Source: an uncultured Roseburia sp. (GTDB lineage Bacteria > Bacillota > Clostridia > Lachnospirales > Lachnospiraceae). Taken from it: 64,000 bases of DNA. Of the stretch, positions 49,606-58,931 are shown in pieces. The position numbers were made by a program, and so were the translations under genes. The notes beneath the pieces were generated by a model, which was given only the letters and a program-made list of their open reading frames with translations, searched no databases and was not told the origin of the DNA. The stretch spans positions 1 to 64,000 of the forward strand of contig CALZGM010000021.1 of NCBI GenBank assembly GCA_945787015.1, given 5' to 3'. Each line of letters starts with the position of its first letter. Position 1 is the stretch's first letter.

Positions 49606-51519
49606 TTATACTGCACCTCCAATTATCACTGCTAATAATGCAATCATAAAGATTGCTGAAATAATTTCACAAGGAACCATAAGCTTCCGCTGTCCGAAAA
49701 GGACTCTAAAGTACCAGTTTGACATAAACAAATGCTTCGGTTCACCAAAGGAATCCACAAACTCTTTGTTGTTACCTACATTAATACCATTCATATAAGA
49801 CAATTTCTTGCTTACTTCGATGTGTTCCGAATACTTAAATGCCAAAATCGGCACGCAGAAAATTACACAGATAATAACAATCAGCAAATACAATACTGCT
49901 GTTGGCAGTACTGCCGTTGCATGGCCAAACATTTCAAACAGCAACGGTTCCACATATGTCTTTGACAATAGTGGGAACAACAGACAAAGTGCAATCATCA
50001 AAATCGCATGAATTGACAATGAAAACAGCTCGTCCTTCTTTGTAATATCTTTTACTTTGATTTCCGTATCTGTAAAGGAAATTAATTTGGTCATCCACTT
50101 TGTCCAGTAGAACATGGTTGTCGCACTACCGAAACAGATAAACAATACCAGCAGAATATTGCTCTCATCAACAGAAGCCTTCAGTGCAGACCATTTTGAA
50201 ATTAACATACCAAATGGTGCCAAAAACATTCCTGCAATACCGACGAACATAAACATACCAAGTCTTGGAAGTCTATAAATCAAACCATGCATGTTCTCAA
50301 TATCACGGCTGTGAAGTGAGTTCTCTGTTGCACCCATATTCTGGAACAATAAGGATTTTGATACTGCATGGAAAATCATTAAGAACACACCTGCCCAAAT
50401 GGTTTCCGAGGTACCTACACCGGCACATGCTACCATAAGTCCTAAGTTGGAAATGGTGGAGAATGCCAGCACTTTTTTACCATCACTCTGTGCAATCGCC
50501 ATAAAGGAAGCTGCAAAGAAAGTGAAACCGCCGATAAAACTGATTAAAAGTCCGGTTGTTGTACCGCACATAGCCGGTGCAAGACGGAATAAAACGTAAA
50601 TACCGGCTTTCACCATGGTAGCACTATGTAACAATGCAGAAGATGGAGTCGGTGCCACCATTGCTCCCATTAACCAGGTAGAAAACGGCATCTGTGCTGC
50701 CTTCGTAAGCGCTGCAACCGCAATAAAGGCAACCGGAATCATAACTGCCTTCTCTCCTGCTACGCCAAGAGCCACCAGATTCTGTAACGATAAGTTTCCT
50801 GTTCCATATGCTGTCAGATAGATTGCAACCGCAAGAAGCACACCACCGAAAAGGTTCATCCATAATGCACGGAAGGAATTTGCAATTGCTTCTTCTGTTC
50901 TTGTATATCCTATCAAAAGGAAGGAACAGATACTGGTCATTTCCCAGAACAAATCAATCCATAATAAGCTCTCGGATAAAACAAATCCAAACATGGAACC
51001 TAAGAATACAAACAGAAGCATAAAGAAATAATATCTTCTGTCTTCAAATTCCGTATGATAATGATGATAACCATGCATATAACCTACGGAATAAATCACT
51101 ATCAAACTTCCAATCAGACCAATAATCACGCACATTAACACAGACAGTCTGTCAATATGAATATGTGCAATGGATGAAAGTTCCGGTCCGTTTAATTCCA
51201 GCTTCACAATCATTAACGTTGGAATAATGGATAACAAACTGATAAGACGTCTCTTATATTTAAAGCAAAGGAACGTCACCAGACACATAAGCAGTACCAC
51301 AACGACAAGCATCGCTCTGTCAATCAAATGTGTCTCATAATACAGATTCATATTCTGGCATCCGCCTGCCAGCCACTGTACAACCATAGCTGCAGTCGCT
51401 GCGATAATAATACCTGCACTTACGTATGCAATGGTATTACGCACTTTGTTTACACGAATGGTAAACATCAGTATGGACACCAAAAATGGAAACATAATTA
51501 GAAAAGGTATTGTCCACAT
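49606..51519 (-). CDS. echA: Ech hydrogenase ion-translocating subunit EchA, NuoL-like
   Basis: A proton- or sodium-antiporter-like membrane subunit of 637 residues with about 16 helices. Typical NuoL/Mrp features: GYTRTEEAIANSF, TKAAQMPFSTWLMGAMVAPT, ALLHSATMVKAGIYVLFR, with the key lysines and the TM5 glutamate in LLWIDLFWEMTS. It would translocate ions as ferredoxin electrons reduce protons to hydrogen, or the reverse. First gene of the ech operon; GGGAG lies 9 bases before the chosen ATG. Confidence 0.92.
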   Translation of the reverse strand: MWTIPFLIMFPFLVSILMFTIRVNKVRNTIAYVSAGIIIAATAAMVVQWLAGGCQNMNLYYETHLIDRAMLVVVVLLMCLVTFLCFKYKRRLISLLSIIPTLMIVKLELNGPELSSIAHIHIDRLSVLMCVIIGLIGSLIVIYSVGYMHGYHHYHTEFEDRRYYFFMLLFVFLGSMFGFVLSESLLWIDLFWEMTSICSFLLIGYTRTEEAIANSFRALWMNLFGGVLLAVAIYLTAYGTGNLSLQNLVALGVAGEKAVMIPVAFIAVAALTKAAQMPFSTWLMGAMVAPTPSSALLHSATMVKAGIYVLFRLAPAMCGTTTGLLISFIGGFTFFAASFMAIAQSDGKKVLAFSTISNLGLMVACAGVGTSETIWAGVFLMIFHAVSKSLLFQNMGATENSLHSRDIENMHGLIYRLPRLGMFMFVGIAGMFLAPFGMLISKWSALKASVDESNILLVLFICFGSATTMFYWTKWMTKLISFTDTEIKVKDITKKDELFSLSIHAILMIALCLLFPLLSKTYVEPLLFEMFGHATAVLPTAVLYLLIVIICVIFCVPILAFKYSEHIEVSKKLSYMNGINVGNNKEFVDSFGEPKHLFMSNWYFRVLFGQRKLMVPCEIISAIFMIALLAVIIGGAV

Positions 51520-51557
51520 TTTCACACTCTCCCTATTTTATAATCATAACCGACATT

Positions 51558-51586
51558 ATTTTAGTCTCTTTTCCCATTTATTTCAA
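51558..51586 (-). promoter_or_regulatory. Promoter of the ech hydrogenase operon
   Basis: On the minus strand TTGAAA (51581-51586) and TAAAAT (51558-51563) are 17 bases apart, about 38 bases before echA. The region between it and the galT stop also holds an imperfect hairpin (51655-51682) without a clear T run, so some readthrough from galKT is possible. Confidence 0.6.
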
Positions 51587-51692
51587 GTGGCAAAGAGCCT
51601 ATTTTGACATTATTTTAACAACCAAGATATGCACACTGCACAAACACATGTTAAGAGGCTGCTTCAAAATCGAAACAGCCCCTATCAAAAAA

Positions 51693-53228
51693 CTATTTAT
51701 TTACTTCATCTATAAATCGGAGGAACGCAGTTCTTCCTTCTTCTGTACACTTATACACCCCTGCGTCAATTAATACCTCGTTAAACACGAGGCCGATTTC
51801 GGTCTGAAGAATGGTATGAATATTGTCTTTATTCACAACTTCATATTTTGGGAGGAACTCTTCGACCCAATCGGCATGTTTTTCTAACACTTCATTTTTT
51901 CGAAGGTTAGCGCCCGATAAAATTGCGTTCTCTAAAGCCGCAATCTCATCCTTCAATCTGGCAGGAAGAACGGCTAATCCCATCACTTCGATCAAGCCGA
52001 TATTTTCTTTTTTAATATGATGCAATTTTGCATGCGGATGATAAACACCAAGCGGGTGTTCTTCTGTTGTAATGTTATTACGAAGCACTAAATCCAGTTC
52101 AAAATCACCCCTACGTCTTCTCGCAATCGGGGTAATTGTATTGTGCGGTTCTCCGTCTGTTTCTGCAAAGATAAATGCATCCTTATCCGTATAACTTCTC
52201 CATGCAAGTAGAATCTTGTCAGCGAGTTCTATCAAACGCTCTTTTTCTGCTGCACGTAAACGGATAACAGACATTGGCCATTTTACAATACCGGCTGCTA
52301 CATCCTCGAATCCTGCAAATGAAATTTCCTTCTCAACAGGTGCTTTTGCCATAGCAAACTCATAGTGACCGCCCTGGAAATGATCATGGCTTAAAATGGA
52401 ACCTCCTACGATTGGAAGGTCTGCGTTGGAACCCACAAAATAATGCGGAAACTGTTCTACGAAATCCAATAATTTTCCAAAAGTAGCACGCTCGATTTTC
52501 ATCGGTGTATGCTGCGCGTTAAAAACGATACAATGCTCATTATAGTAAACATATGGTGAATACTGGAAGAACCAGTCACTCTGATTAATTGTCACAGGAA
52601 TAATTCTGTGGTTCTGTCTCGCCGGATGATTCACACGCCCTGCATAACCAACGTTTTCTTTACAAAGCAGGCACTTTGGATACCCACTCTGTTTCGCTAA
52701 TTTCGCAGCTGCAATCGCCTTTGGATCCTTCTCAGGTTTGGAAAGATTTACCGTGATATCTAAAGTTCCAAACTCTGTATCAGCAGTCCACTTTAAATCC
52801 TTTTTGATACGGTATCTGCGGATATAATCACTGTCGCAGCTTAACTTGTAATAATAATCAGTAGCTGCCTGTGCTCCCTGTTCCATTAATAACGCTTTGA
52901 ATTTAGCAGTCACTTCGCTTGGTCTTGGCATCAACATTCCCATGATTTTCGTATCAAATAAATCACGGTATGTAACCGTATTATCCTCTAACAATCCGTG
53001 TTCTGCTGCATAATCAAGCATCGCACCCAGAATTTCTTCTAAGGAAGCAACAGCTGTTTCTTCTGTCATTGGTTCACGCGTTTCGTACGCTTCCAGCACT
53101 TCATCTTCCAATTCATCCAGACCAAATAATTCTAACAGACGATTGATGGTATATCCCTTATCTTCCGGTTCTACAAGTCCTGTTACCAGTCCATATTCTA
53201 CTAATTCTAAAATTCTTTCCTGTATCAT
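51693..53228 (-). CDS. galT: UDP-glucose-hexose-1-phosphate uridylyltransferase, type II GalT
   Basis: The Leloir pathway enzyme exchanging UMP between UDP-glucose and galactose-1-phosphate. It is the long Firmicutes type (511 residues), with NHPARQNHRIIPV, FFQYSPYVYYNEHCIVF and the active-site SHDHFQGGHYEF containing the His-X-His nucleophile. It follows galK by 37 bases and shares its promoter. A hairpin of moderate strength lies downstream. Confidence 0.95.
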   Translation of the reverse strand: MIQERILELVEYGLVTGLVEPEDKGYTINRLLELFGLDELEDEVLEAYETREPMTEETAVASLEEILGAMLDYAAEHGLLEDNTVTYRDLFDTKIMGMLMPRPSEVTAKFKALLMEQGAQAATDYYYKLSCDSDYIRRYRIKKDLKWTADTEFGTLDITVNLSKPEKDPKAIAAAKLAKQSGYPKCLLCKENVGYAGRVNHPARQNHRIIPVTINQSDWFFQYSPYVYYNEHCIVFNAQHTPMKIERATFGKLLDFVEQFPHYFVGSNADLPIVGGSILSHDHFQGGHYEFAMAKAPVEKEISFAGFEDVAAGIVKWPMSVIRLRAAEKERLIELADKILLAWRSYTDKDAFIFAETDGEPHNTITPIARRRRGDFELDLVLRNNITTEEHPLGVYHPHAKLHHIKKENIGLIEVMGLAVLPARLKDEIAALENAILSGANLRKNEVLEKHADWVEEFLPKYEVVNKDNIHTILQTEIGLVFNEVLIDAGVYKCTEEGRTAFLRFIDEVNK

Positions 53229-53265
53229 AACTCCTTGCTCCTTGTTTTTCGAAGAAAAATGCTCC

Positions 53266-54435
53266 TTATGCCAGTTTCACCGGGCCATCCCCGATTTCAA
53301 CCACATAGAAGTCTGCCGCATAACCGATTTTTGCCTCATACGCAGCACCAACTTCTTTAATAAAAGTGTCTACCGCTTCATCTTTTACGATGCTGACCGT
53401 ACATCCGCCGAATCCGGCACCTGTCATTCTCGAACCGATGACACCTTCTACCTTCCATGCTTCTTCCACTAACGTATCCAATTCAATACCGGTTACTTCA
53501 TAATCATCACGCAAAGATACATGAGAAGCATTCATCAGTTCGCCAAACAGTTTCACGTCATTCTTCTGTAAAGCCTCTACTGCCTTAATAGTTCTCTGGT
53601 TTTCATAAACAGCATGCTTTGCACGTTTTCTTCTTACTTCATCTTTAATTGCATCTTTATGCGCTTCAAACTGCTCTTCGGTCAGTTCTCCCAGGCTGTT
53701 CACCGAAATAACCTTCTGAATTTCAGCCAATGCTGTCTCACATTCGCTTCTTCTCTCATTATATTTCGAATCACCAAGTCCACGCTTTTTATTACTGCAG
53801 GAAATCACAATTTTAGCATTTTCTAATTTAATTGGAGCATATTCATATTTTAAAGTCGCTGTATCCAGGAAAATCGCATGACCCTCCTTACCCATAGCTA
53901 TCGCAAACTGATCCATGATACCACAATTTACACCATTAAACTTATTCTCGGAATACTGTCCGATTAATGCTAAATCCTGATTTGTTACATCAAACCCAAA
54001 CATATCTTTTAAAATATAACCGGTTAATACTTCTACAGATGCAGATGATGAAAGACCGGAACCATTTGGAATATTTCCAAAGAGTACAATATCCATACCC
54101 TGTTCTACTTTCATACCTTTTTCACCAAAGGCCCACATCACTCCCTTTGGATAGTTCGTCCAGTCTGCCTCTTTTTCCGGTTTTAAATTTTCTACTGAAG
54201 ATTCAATGACACCTAACTGTTCAAAGTTCAACGAATAAAAACGCAGTTTTTTATCTTCTCTTTTTCTTGCTACACCATAAGTACCAATGGTTAATGCACA
54301 TGGGAAAACATGTCCGCCGTTATAATCGGTATGCTCTCCAATCATGTTGACACGTCCCGGTGCAAAATAAACACCGATTTCACCCTCTGCTCCGAATAGT
54401 TCCTTAAATTTTTCAAGTACTGATTCCCAAACCAT
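53266..54435 (-). CDS. galK: Galactokinase
   Basis: A GHMP kinase phosphorylating galactose at C1. The signature GRVNMIGEHTDYNGGHVFP near residue 30, the ATP-binding NGSGLSSSASVEV and motif 3 GSRMTGAGFGGCTVSIV are complete. 389 residues, standard. First gene of galK-galT with a good promoter of its own; together with the upstream beta-galactosidase it converts lactose or galactosides to glucose-1-phosphate. Confidence 0.96.
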   Translation of the reverse strand: MVWESVLEKFKELFGAEGEIGVYFAPGRVNMIGEHTDYNGGHVFPCALTIGTYGVARKREDKKLRFYSLNFEQLGVIESSVENLKPEKEADWTNYPKGVMWAFGEKGMKVEQGMDIVLFGNIPNGSGLSSSASVEVLTGYILKDMFGFDVTNQDLALIGQYSENKFNGVNCGIMDQFAIAMGKEGHAIFLDTATLKYEYAPIKLENAKIVISCSNKKRGLGDSKYNERRSECETALAEIQKVISVNSLGELTEEQFEAHKDAIKDEVRRKRAKHAVYENQRTIKAVEALQKNDVKLFGELMNASHVSLRDDYEVTGIELDTLVEEAWKVEGVIGSRMTGAGFGGCTVSIVKDEAVDTFIKEVGAAYEAKIGYAADFYVVEIGDGPVKLA

Positions 54436-54487
54436 CGTATCTGCCTCCTATACACTTGCATCATTTTTTCTGTTCTAACTGATTTTC

Positions 54488-54515
54488 ATTATAGTCTTCC
54501 ATCTTTACTTTTCAA
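54488..54515 (-). promoter_or_regulatory. Promoter of galK-galT
   Basis: Minus-strand TTGAAA (54510-54515) and perfect TATAAT (54488-54493) with a 16-base spacer, about 50 bases before galK and after the terminator of the beta-galactosidase gene. Confidence 0.72.
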
Positions 54516-54566
54516 TAGCTTTTGGCAAGGCTGCAACAAACATCAAAAAACATGCAACAAAATTAC

Positions 54567-54617
54567 ATAAAAAACGAGTGGGACACTCTCGCTGTTTTTC
54601 CAAGAATGCCCCACTCA
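54567..54617 (-). terminator. Terminator of the GH2 beta-galactosidase gene
   Basis: On the minus strand GAGTGGGGCA pairs with TGTCCCACTC and is followed by GTTTTTTAT. It separates the glycosidase gene from galK. Confidence 0.82.
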
Positions 54618-54629
54618 TTTCTAAAAAGA

Positions 54630-56858
54630 TTATTTATTAATTTTATTCAATTCTGCATTGATTGCAAGCAATTCTTCTTTTGTCATCTTAAGACCTGCTG
54701 CTCCCATCAAGCCTACCATACGAACCACCGTAAAGCTTCCGAGCATCTGCATCATGGCACCGCCATTGCCTGCTGCCTGGTCCGCCATTTTTCCCGGCAT
54801 TAATTTACCCATGACACCCATGAAGAAAGCTCTTCCCTGCTCATTTGCCATGATATCAGAGAGCTTGTCATTCAAGGAGAAATATCCCTCCGGCATGGTA
54901 ATGTCAAACCAGTTAAGAATCGCACCCTTTTCCTTCATGCGGTAGTCTTCGTTAAACTTTTCTACTTTACGAATCTGTCCTTTGTCCTTAAAATCACCGG
55001 CAACTGCTGTCAAAGTAGTCTCACCAACATTTGGAACCTCAAAGTAGAAGAAGTGGTCTTCTGCTGTCTTTTTGCCAAGGCTCTTTCCGTTTGCAAAAAG
55101 TTCTACCTCCGGAAGATTTGAATATACCGTAACCTTCGTTACATCCTCAACACGGTCTACATAGCGCTTTCCGCAAAGGTGTACAAACGGGTCATCAGAT
55201 AACCATGCTTTGTATGCATAGAAGGAATCTTTTTTATACTTACGGTCAAAGGTAACCAGTCCCTTATGATTCTGTCCGTTTTCACCACCCTCATTACGGG
55301 AATCTGCGCCAAAATCAAACATGTTCCATACATGAGTCGCCCACAGATATTTTCTCGTAAATAACTGCTTAATTAATTCTTCATGGTAGTATGCCTGATA
55401 CTCTTCTGAATAATCTCCCTGCTCCGGATTTGAATTATGCCAGTTTAATGCTTCACAACCATATTCGCTACATCCTACCGGAAGATTTGGGTATGTTGCA
55501 TGGAATTTATCAAACCATGGTCCATTCATCGAAGTATCACCGCCATACCAGCCAAAGTAATGGTTCCATGATACGGTATCCGGAATCTGTACATACGGAT
55601 CATCCATTGGACACATTGACACGATTGCCATTGTGGTAAGCCTTGTCTGATCCATTTCATGAACCATATCATTTAATATTCTATGATTCTCTAACAAATC
55701 TTCACTGGAACCCTGCATACTGATTTCATTGGAAAGTCCCCAAACTACAATTGATGGATGGTTATAATTCTGTGTAATCAGCTCTTTCATCTGAGAAATC
55801 GTATTTTCACGTCCGGTTGGCATATGGTTGGAAATATACGGGATCTCTGCCCACACTACCATACCTCTTTCATCACATAAATCATAGAAATACTGGTCAT
55901 GCTGATAATGTGCCAGACGAATGGTTGTCGCACCTACTTCACAGATTAAGTCCATATCTTCTTTATGATGCTCCGGCAATAATGCATTACCGATTCCCCA
56001 TCTGTCCTGATGACGGGATACACCACGCAATGGATACTCTTCTCCATTTAAAATAAATCCGTTTTCCGGGTCAATCTTGAAGGTACGGCATCCGAAACGT
56101 GCGCTTACCGCATCAACAGCTTCTTCCCCATCTACTAATGCCACTTCTGCTGTATATAGATACGGGTCCTTTCTTCCATGCCATAAATGAACGTTTTTAA
56201 TCTCCATTACAGCTTTTTTCTCGGAAACGGTTGTCTGTGCCTTGGCAACTACATTGCCTTCCTTGTCTTTTAATAGATAAACAAGAGATTGGGATGGATT
56301 TTCGTTTGTCACATATACTTCCACCTCAACCTTCGCATCAGGGCCATCAATTGTAGGTGTCACCTTGATACCCGGTCCTCCGTAGTAGTCTAAATCAAAA
56401 TGAGAATTGTTTACTGCAATGATATTTACATTACGGTACAAACCGCCGTAGAAAGTAAAATCTGCCATCTGAGGATACACTCTGTCGTTTGGAGCATTGT
56501 CACATTCTACTACAATTAAATTCTCATCCTGCAGTTCTTCTGTAATATTTACTCTCCAGGTTGAATAACCGCCATCATGAGATGCTACTTTTTTGCCGTT
56601 AACATACACATTGGCAGAGGAATTTGCCCCATTAAATTCCAGATAATACTGGTCTGCCTTTGGCAAGTCCACTTTGGATAGCGTCTTTGCATAATAAGCA
56701 GTACCTCGATATAAATCATTGCATCCATCCTGGCCATCAATATCATTCCAGGTGTGTGGAAGTGTTACCCAATACCATCTTTCCGGCATGGTTGCAGGAA
56801 CTGCTGTCGCTTCTTTGCTGAATGCCCACTTTGTGTTAAAATTAATCACTTGTCTCAT
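54630..56858 (-). CDS. Beta-galactosidase, glycoside hydrolase family 2
   Basis: A 742-residue cytoplasmic GH2 enzyme. N-terminal jelly roll with LPHTWNDIDGQDGCNDLYRG, then the immunoglobulin-like domain and TIM barrel with the acid/base in WGLSNEISMQG (near residue 378) and the nucleophile in GCSEYGCEAL (near residue 467). GVSRHQDRWGIGN and IRLAHYQHDQ are typical of family 2 galactosidases. The C-terminal 100 residues (Met- and Gly-rich) are an extra domain of unknown role. AGGAGG precedes the start. Context with galK and galT supports beta-galactosidase rather than glucuronidase activity. Confidence 0.88.
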   Translation of the reverse strand: MRQVINFNTKWAFSKEATAVPATMPERWYWVTLPHTWNDIDGQDGCNDLYRGTAYYAKTLSKVDLPKADQYYLEFNGANSSANVYVNGKKVASHDGGYSTWRVNITEELQDENLIVVECDNAPNDRVYPQMADFTFYGGLYRNVNIIAVNNSHFDLDYYGGPGIKVTPTIDGPDAKVEVEVYVTNENPSQSLVYLLKDKEGNVVAKAQTTVSEKKAVMEIKNVHLWHGRKDPYLYTAEVALVDGEEAVDAVSARFGCRTFKIDPENGFILNGEEYPLRGVSRHQDRWGIGNALLPEHHKEDMDLICEVGATTIRLAHYQHDQYFYDLCDERGMVVWAEIPYISNHMPTGRENTISQMKELITQNYNHPSIVVWGLSNEISMQGSSEDLLENHRILNDMVHEMDQTRLTTMAIVSMCPMDDPYVQIPDTVSWNHYFGWYGGDTSMNGPWFDKFHATYPNLPVGCSEYGCEALNWHNSNPEQGDYSEEYQAYYHEELIKQLFTRKYLWATHVWNMFDFGADSRNEGGENGQNHKGLVTFDRKYKKDSFYAYKAWLSDDPFVHLCGKRYVDRVEDVTKVTVYSNLPEVELFANGKSLGKKTAEDHFFYFEVPNVGETTLTAVAGDFKDKGQIRKVEKFNEDYRMKEKGAILNWFDITMPEGYFSLNDKLSDIMANEQGRAFFMGVMGKLMPGKMADQAAGNGGAMMQMLGSFTVVRMVGLMGAAGLKMTKEELLAINAELNKINK

Positions 56859-56926
56859 TTGTTACCTTCCTCCTATTTTTACTATCCTAATCCTAGCATA
56901 TGATAGAAATTATTTCTTTAAATAGT

Positions 56927-56974
56927 TTTTGGGAAAACTGGCACAATTTTTACTTCGTACCAATTTTCCCAAAA
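56927..56974. promoter_or_regulatory. Inverted repeat upstream of the beta-galactosidase gene
   Basis: TTTTGGGAAAACTGG (56927-56941) and CCAATTTTCCCAAAA (56960-56974) are 15-base arms with one mismatch and an 18-base spacer. The position fits an operator for the galactosidase gene or a weak terminator for the GH3 gene ending at 56990; on the minus strand no T run follows, which favours an operator. Confidence 0.5.
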
Positions 56975-56989
56975 TTTTGTCACCTTTTA

Positions 56990-58276
56990 TTACATTTCCT
57001 GCTTTGCTTTTACAATACGAACAACAGCAGAATTGATGGTTTCCTCTGAAATAGTCCCTGTCTTAACCGCTTCAACAACGCCTTCATAGGCAGCCTTAAA
57101 ATCAGCTGGCATCAAAATGATATCTGCTCCTGCATTGATAGCAGTAATTGCAGCTTCTGCAGAATCATAGTGATTGGTAATCGCCTTCATATTCATAGCG
57201 TCTGTAATAACTACACCTTCAAAGCCCATCTGCTTCCTTAAGACTTCTTTAATCATATACTCTGACATAGAACTTGGAAGCGTACTTCCCGTAATGTTTG
57301 GAACAGTAATATGTCCCACCATAATGAAGTCTGCGCCATTATTAATTGCATTCTGAAATGGTACCAGTTCCTCCTCTTGCATTTCCTCTAAAGTTTTTTC
57401 ACAGGTTGCCAGTCCATCATGAGAATCTGCCTTTGTACTTCCATGTCCCGGGAAATGCTTCACAACACCATAAATATTATTTTCTTCCAATCCCTGTAGC
57501 ATAGAAAGTACCATATTGCTTACATTGCCGCTATCACTTCCAAAGCTTCTGTCCTTTAAGAAGGTATTCTCAGAATTCGTCAGCACATCAGCTACCGGAG
57601 CAAAATCCATATTAAATCCTAAATCATACAGATAATTACCAATCGTACTGCCCAGTTCATAAGCTTTTGATGCATCTCCCGTAGCCCCGATTTCACTTGC
57701 CTTACTAAGCGCTGTAACACCAAACGCCCGATTTGAAGCGATTCTGTTTAGCGCTCCGCTTTCCTCATCTACACCAATAAAAAGAGGCAATCCTGTCTTT
57801 TCCTTTGCAAAAGCCTCCATCTTTGAAAGCATGTCCTTCGTCTGATCCGGACCGGTCAGGTTTTTGCTCATATAAATCAATCCGCCTACCGGATATTTTT
57901 CATATGCATTTTTACTGGTATTCCCCGTTACCGTCGCTCCGTTAACGCCAGTCAAGGCATCCGGTGTTATGATAAACATCTGAGCAACCTTCTGTTCCAA
58001 AGTCATCTCAGATACAACTGCAATTGCCTGCTGTGTCTGTGAATCAATGACAGGCTCCGGTGTCTCTGTTTCCAAATCCTCTGTCTCCGTTTCTGTGGCA
58101 ATTGTTGCTTCTGTATCACTGTTTACCGGTTTCTTATCATCTTTCTTTAAAAATACCGCTAACAAAAGAACGATACCCAGTACAACCGCTGCAACAATAC
58201 AGGATATACCAATTAAAACAGTAGCTGCATTCCTCGTTTCCTGCTCTCGTCTTTGTTTTCTTTCCTCTTGTGTCAT
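56990..58276 (-). CDS. Membrane-anchored GH3 beta-N-acetylhexosaminidase (NagZ-like)
   Basis: A family 3 glycosidase of 428 residues with an N-terminal transmembrane anchor (about 18-43) and a Thr/Glu-rich spacer (to about 75), so the enzyme is likely outside the membrane. The NagZ signature VVKHFPGHGST with DSHDGLA (near residues 270-285) carries the histidine acid/base and aspartate of this type, and VVITDAMNMKAI contains the nucleophile Asp. It probably trims GlcNAc residues from peptidoglycan fragments or host glycans. GAGGTGAC lies before the start. Confidence 0.88.
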   Translation of the reverse strand: MTQEERKQRREQETRNAATVLIGISCIVAAVVLGIVLLLAVFLKKDDKKPVNSDTEATIATETETEDLETETPEPVIDSQTQQAIAVVSEMTLEQKVAQMFIITPDALTGVNGATVTGNTSKNAYEKYPVGGLIYMSKNLTGPDQTKDMLSKMEAFAKEKTGLPLFIGVDEESGALNRIASNRAFGVTALSKASEIGATGDASKAYELGSTIGNYLYDLGFNMDFAPVADVLTNSENTFLKDRSFGSDSGNVSNMVLSMLQGLEENNIYGVVKHFPGHGSTKADSHDGLATCEKTLEEMQEEELVPFQNAINNGADFIMVGHITVPNITGSTLPSSMSEYMIKEVLRKQMGFEGVVITDAMNMKAITNHYDSAEAAITAINAGADIILMPADFKAAYEGVVEAVKTGTISEETINSAVVRIVKAKQEM

Positions 58277-58355
58277 AAGTCACCTCATTTGTATTGCCCA
58301 TTGCAAAAATAGTTACCTATATTTTAACAATATTTCCGCAATAAAACAATCGCTA

Positions 58356-58706
58356 TTATAGGTTCATACGCACAAAACTTTTCATTTTCTTCCTATCTCC
58401 ATCAAAAAACACATTGCAGAGTTCTTCAAATTCCATTTGGATATATGTCTCATAAGGAACTAGTGGTTCATAATAAGATACTCTGCCTACTTTCTCGCTT
58501 TTGAGCAATCCTTTCTTTTCCATCCTGCTGATAAAGGTACAAACCGTCTGCGGCTTCCAGTTTCTTCCATGTTTTTCACTTGTCCACTGCATAAGTGCTT
58601 TTAATTCCGGTCGTTTTTTTGTCTTCTGTTCATAGGAATACATGCATCCCAAAATCAATTTTTCGCAACTGCTCAATTCCATCATTTCTAATTTCTGCTC
58701 TTCCAT
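58356..58706 (-). CDS. BlaI/MecI/CopY-type winged-helix repressor
   Basis: A 116-residue protein of the penicillinase repressor family. LSSCEKLILGCMYS begins the winged helix, WKPQTVCTFISRMEKKGLLK is the recognition region, and VSYYEPLVPYETY follows. The BlaR1-type sensor gene that usually accompanies it is absent, so it may answer to another signal. It lies upstream of the GH3 gene on the same strand, 79 bases away, and divergent from MerR. Confidence 0.82.
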   Translation of the reverse strand: MEEQKLEMMELSSCEKLILGCMYSYEQKTKKRPELKALMQWTSEKHGRNWKPQTVCTFISRMEKKGLLKSEKVGRVSYYEPLVPYETYIQMEFEELCNVFFDGDRKKMKSFVRMNL

Positions 58707-58848
58707 TTACATTACCTCCAGCTTTCATCTTTTTCTTAATTTTAAAGAATTACTTTCATTTTTACAACTGTATTTTCCTGTTTTTTTAATATTTTTCTTA
58801 TATAATAAGAATTTTTCATGATAACAGAAAGTTCGCAGAGCGTACTTT

Positions 58849-58877
58849 TTATTATTATAATTCTTTACGTTTGTCAA
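58849..58877 (-). promoter_or_regulatory. Promoter of the BlaI-type gene
   Basis: Minus-strand perfect TTGACA (58872-58877) and TAATAA (58849-58854) with a 17-base spacer. The -35 box shares its bases with the -35 box of the divergent MerR promoter. Confidence 0.55.
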
Positions 58878-58900
58878 AATATGCCAATAAATGCTATAAT
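58871..58900 (+). promoter_or_regulatory. Promoter of the MerR gene
   Basis: TTGTCA (58871-58876) and perfect TATAAT (58895-58900) with an 18-base spacer, 31 bases before the MerR start. A spacer longer than 17 is usual for MerR-controlled promoters. Confidence 0.65.
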
Positions 58901-58931
58901 AATAAGAAAGAACTTTTAGGGAGATAAACTT

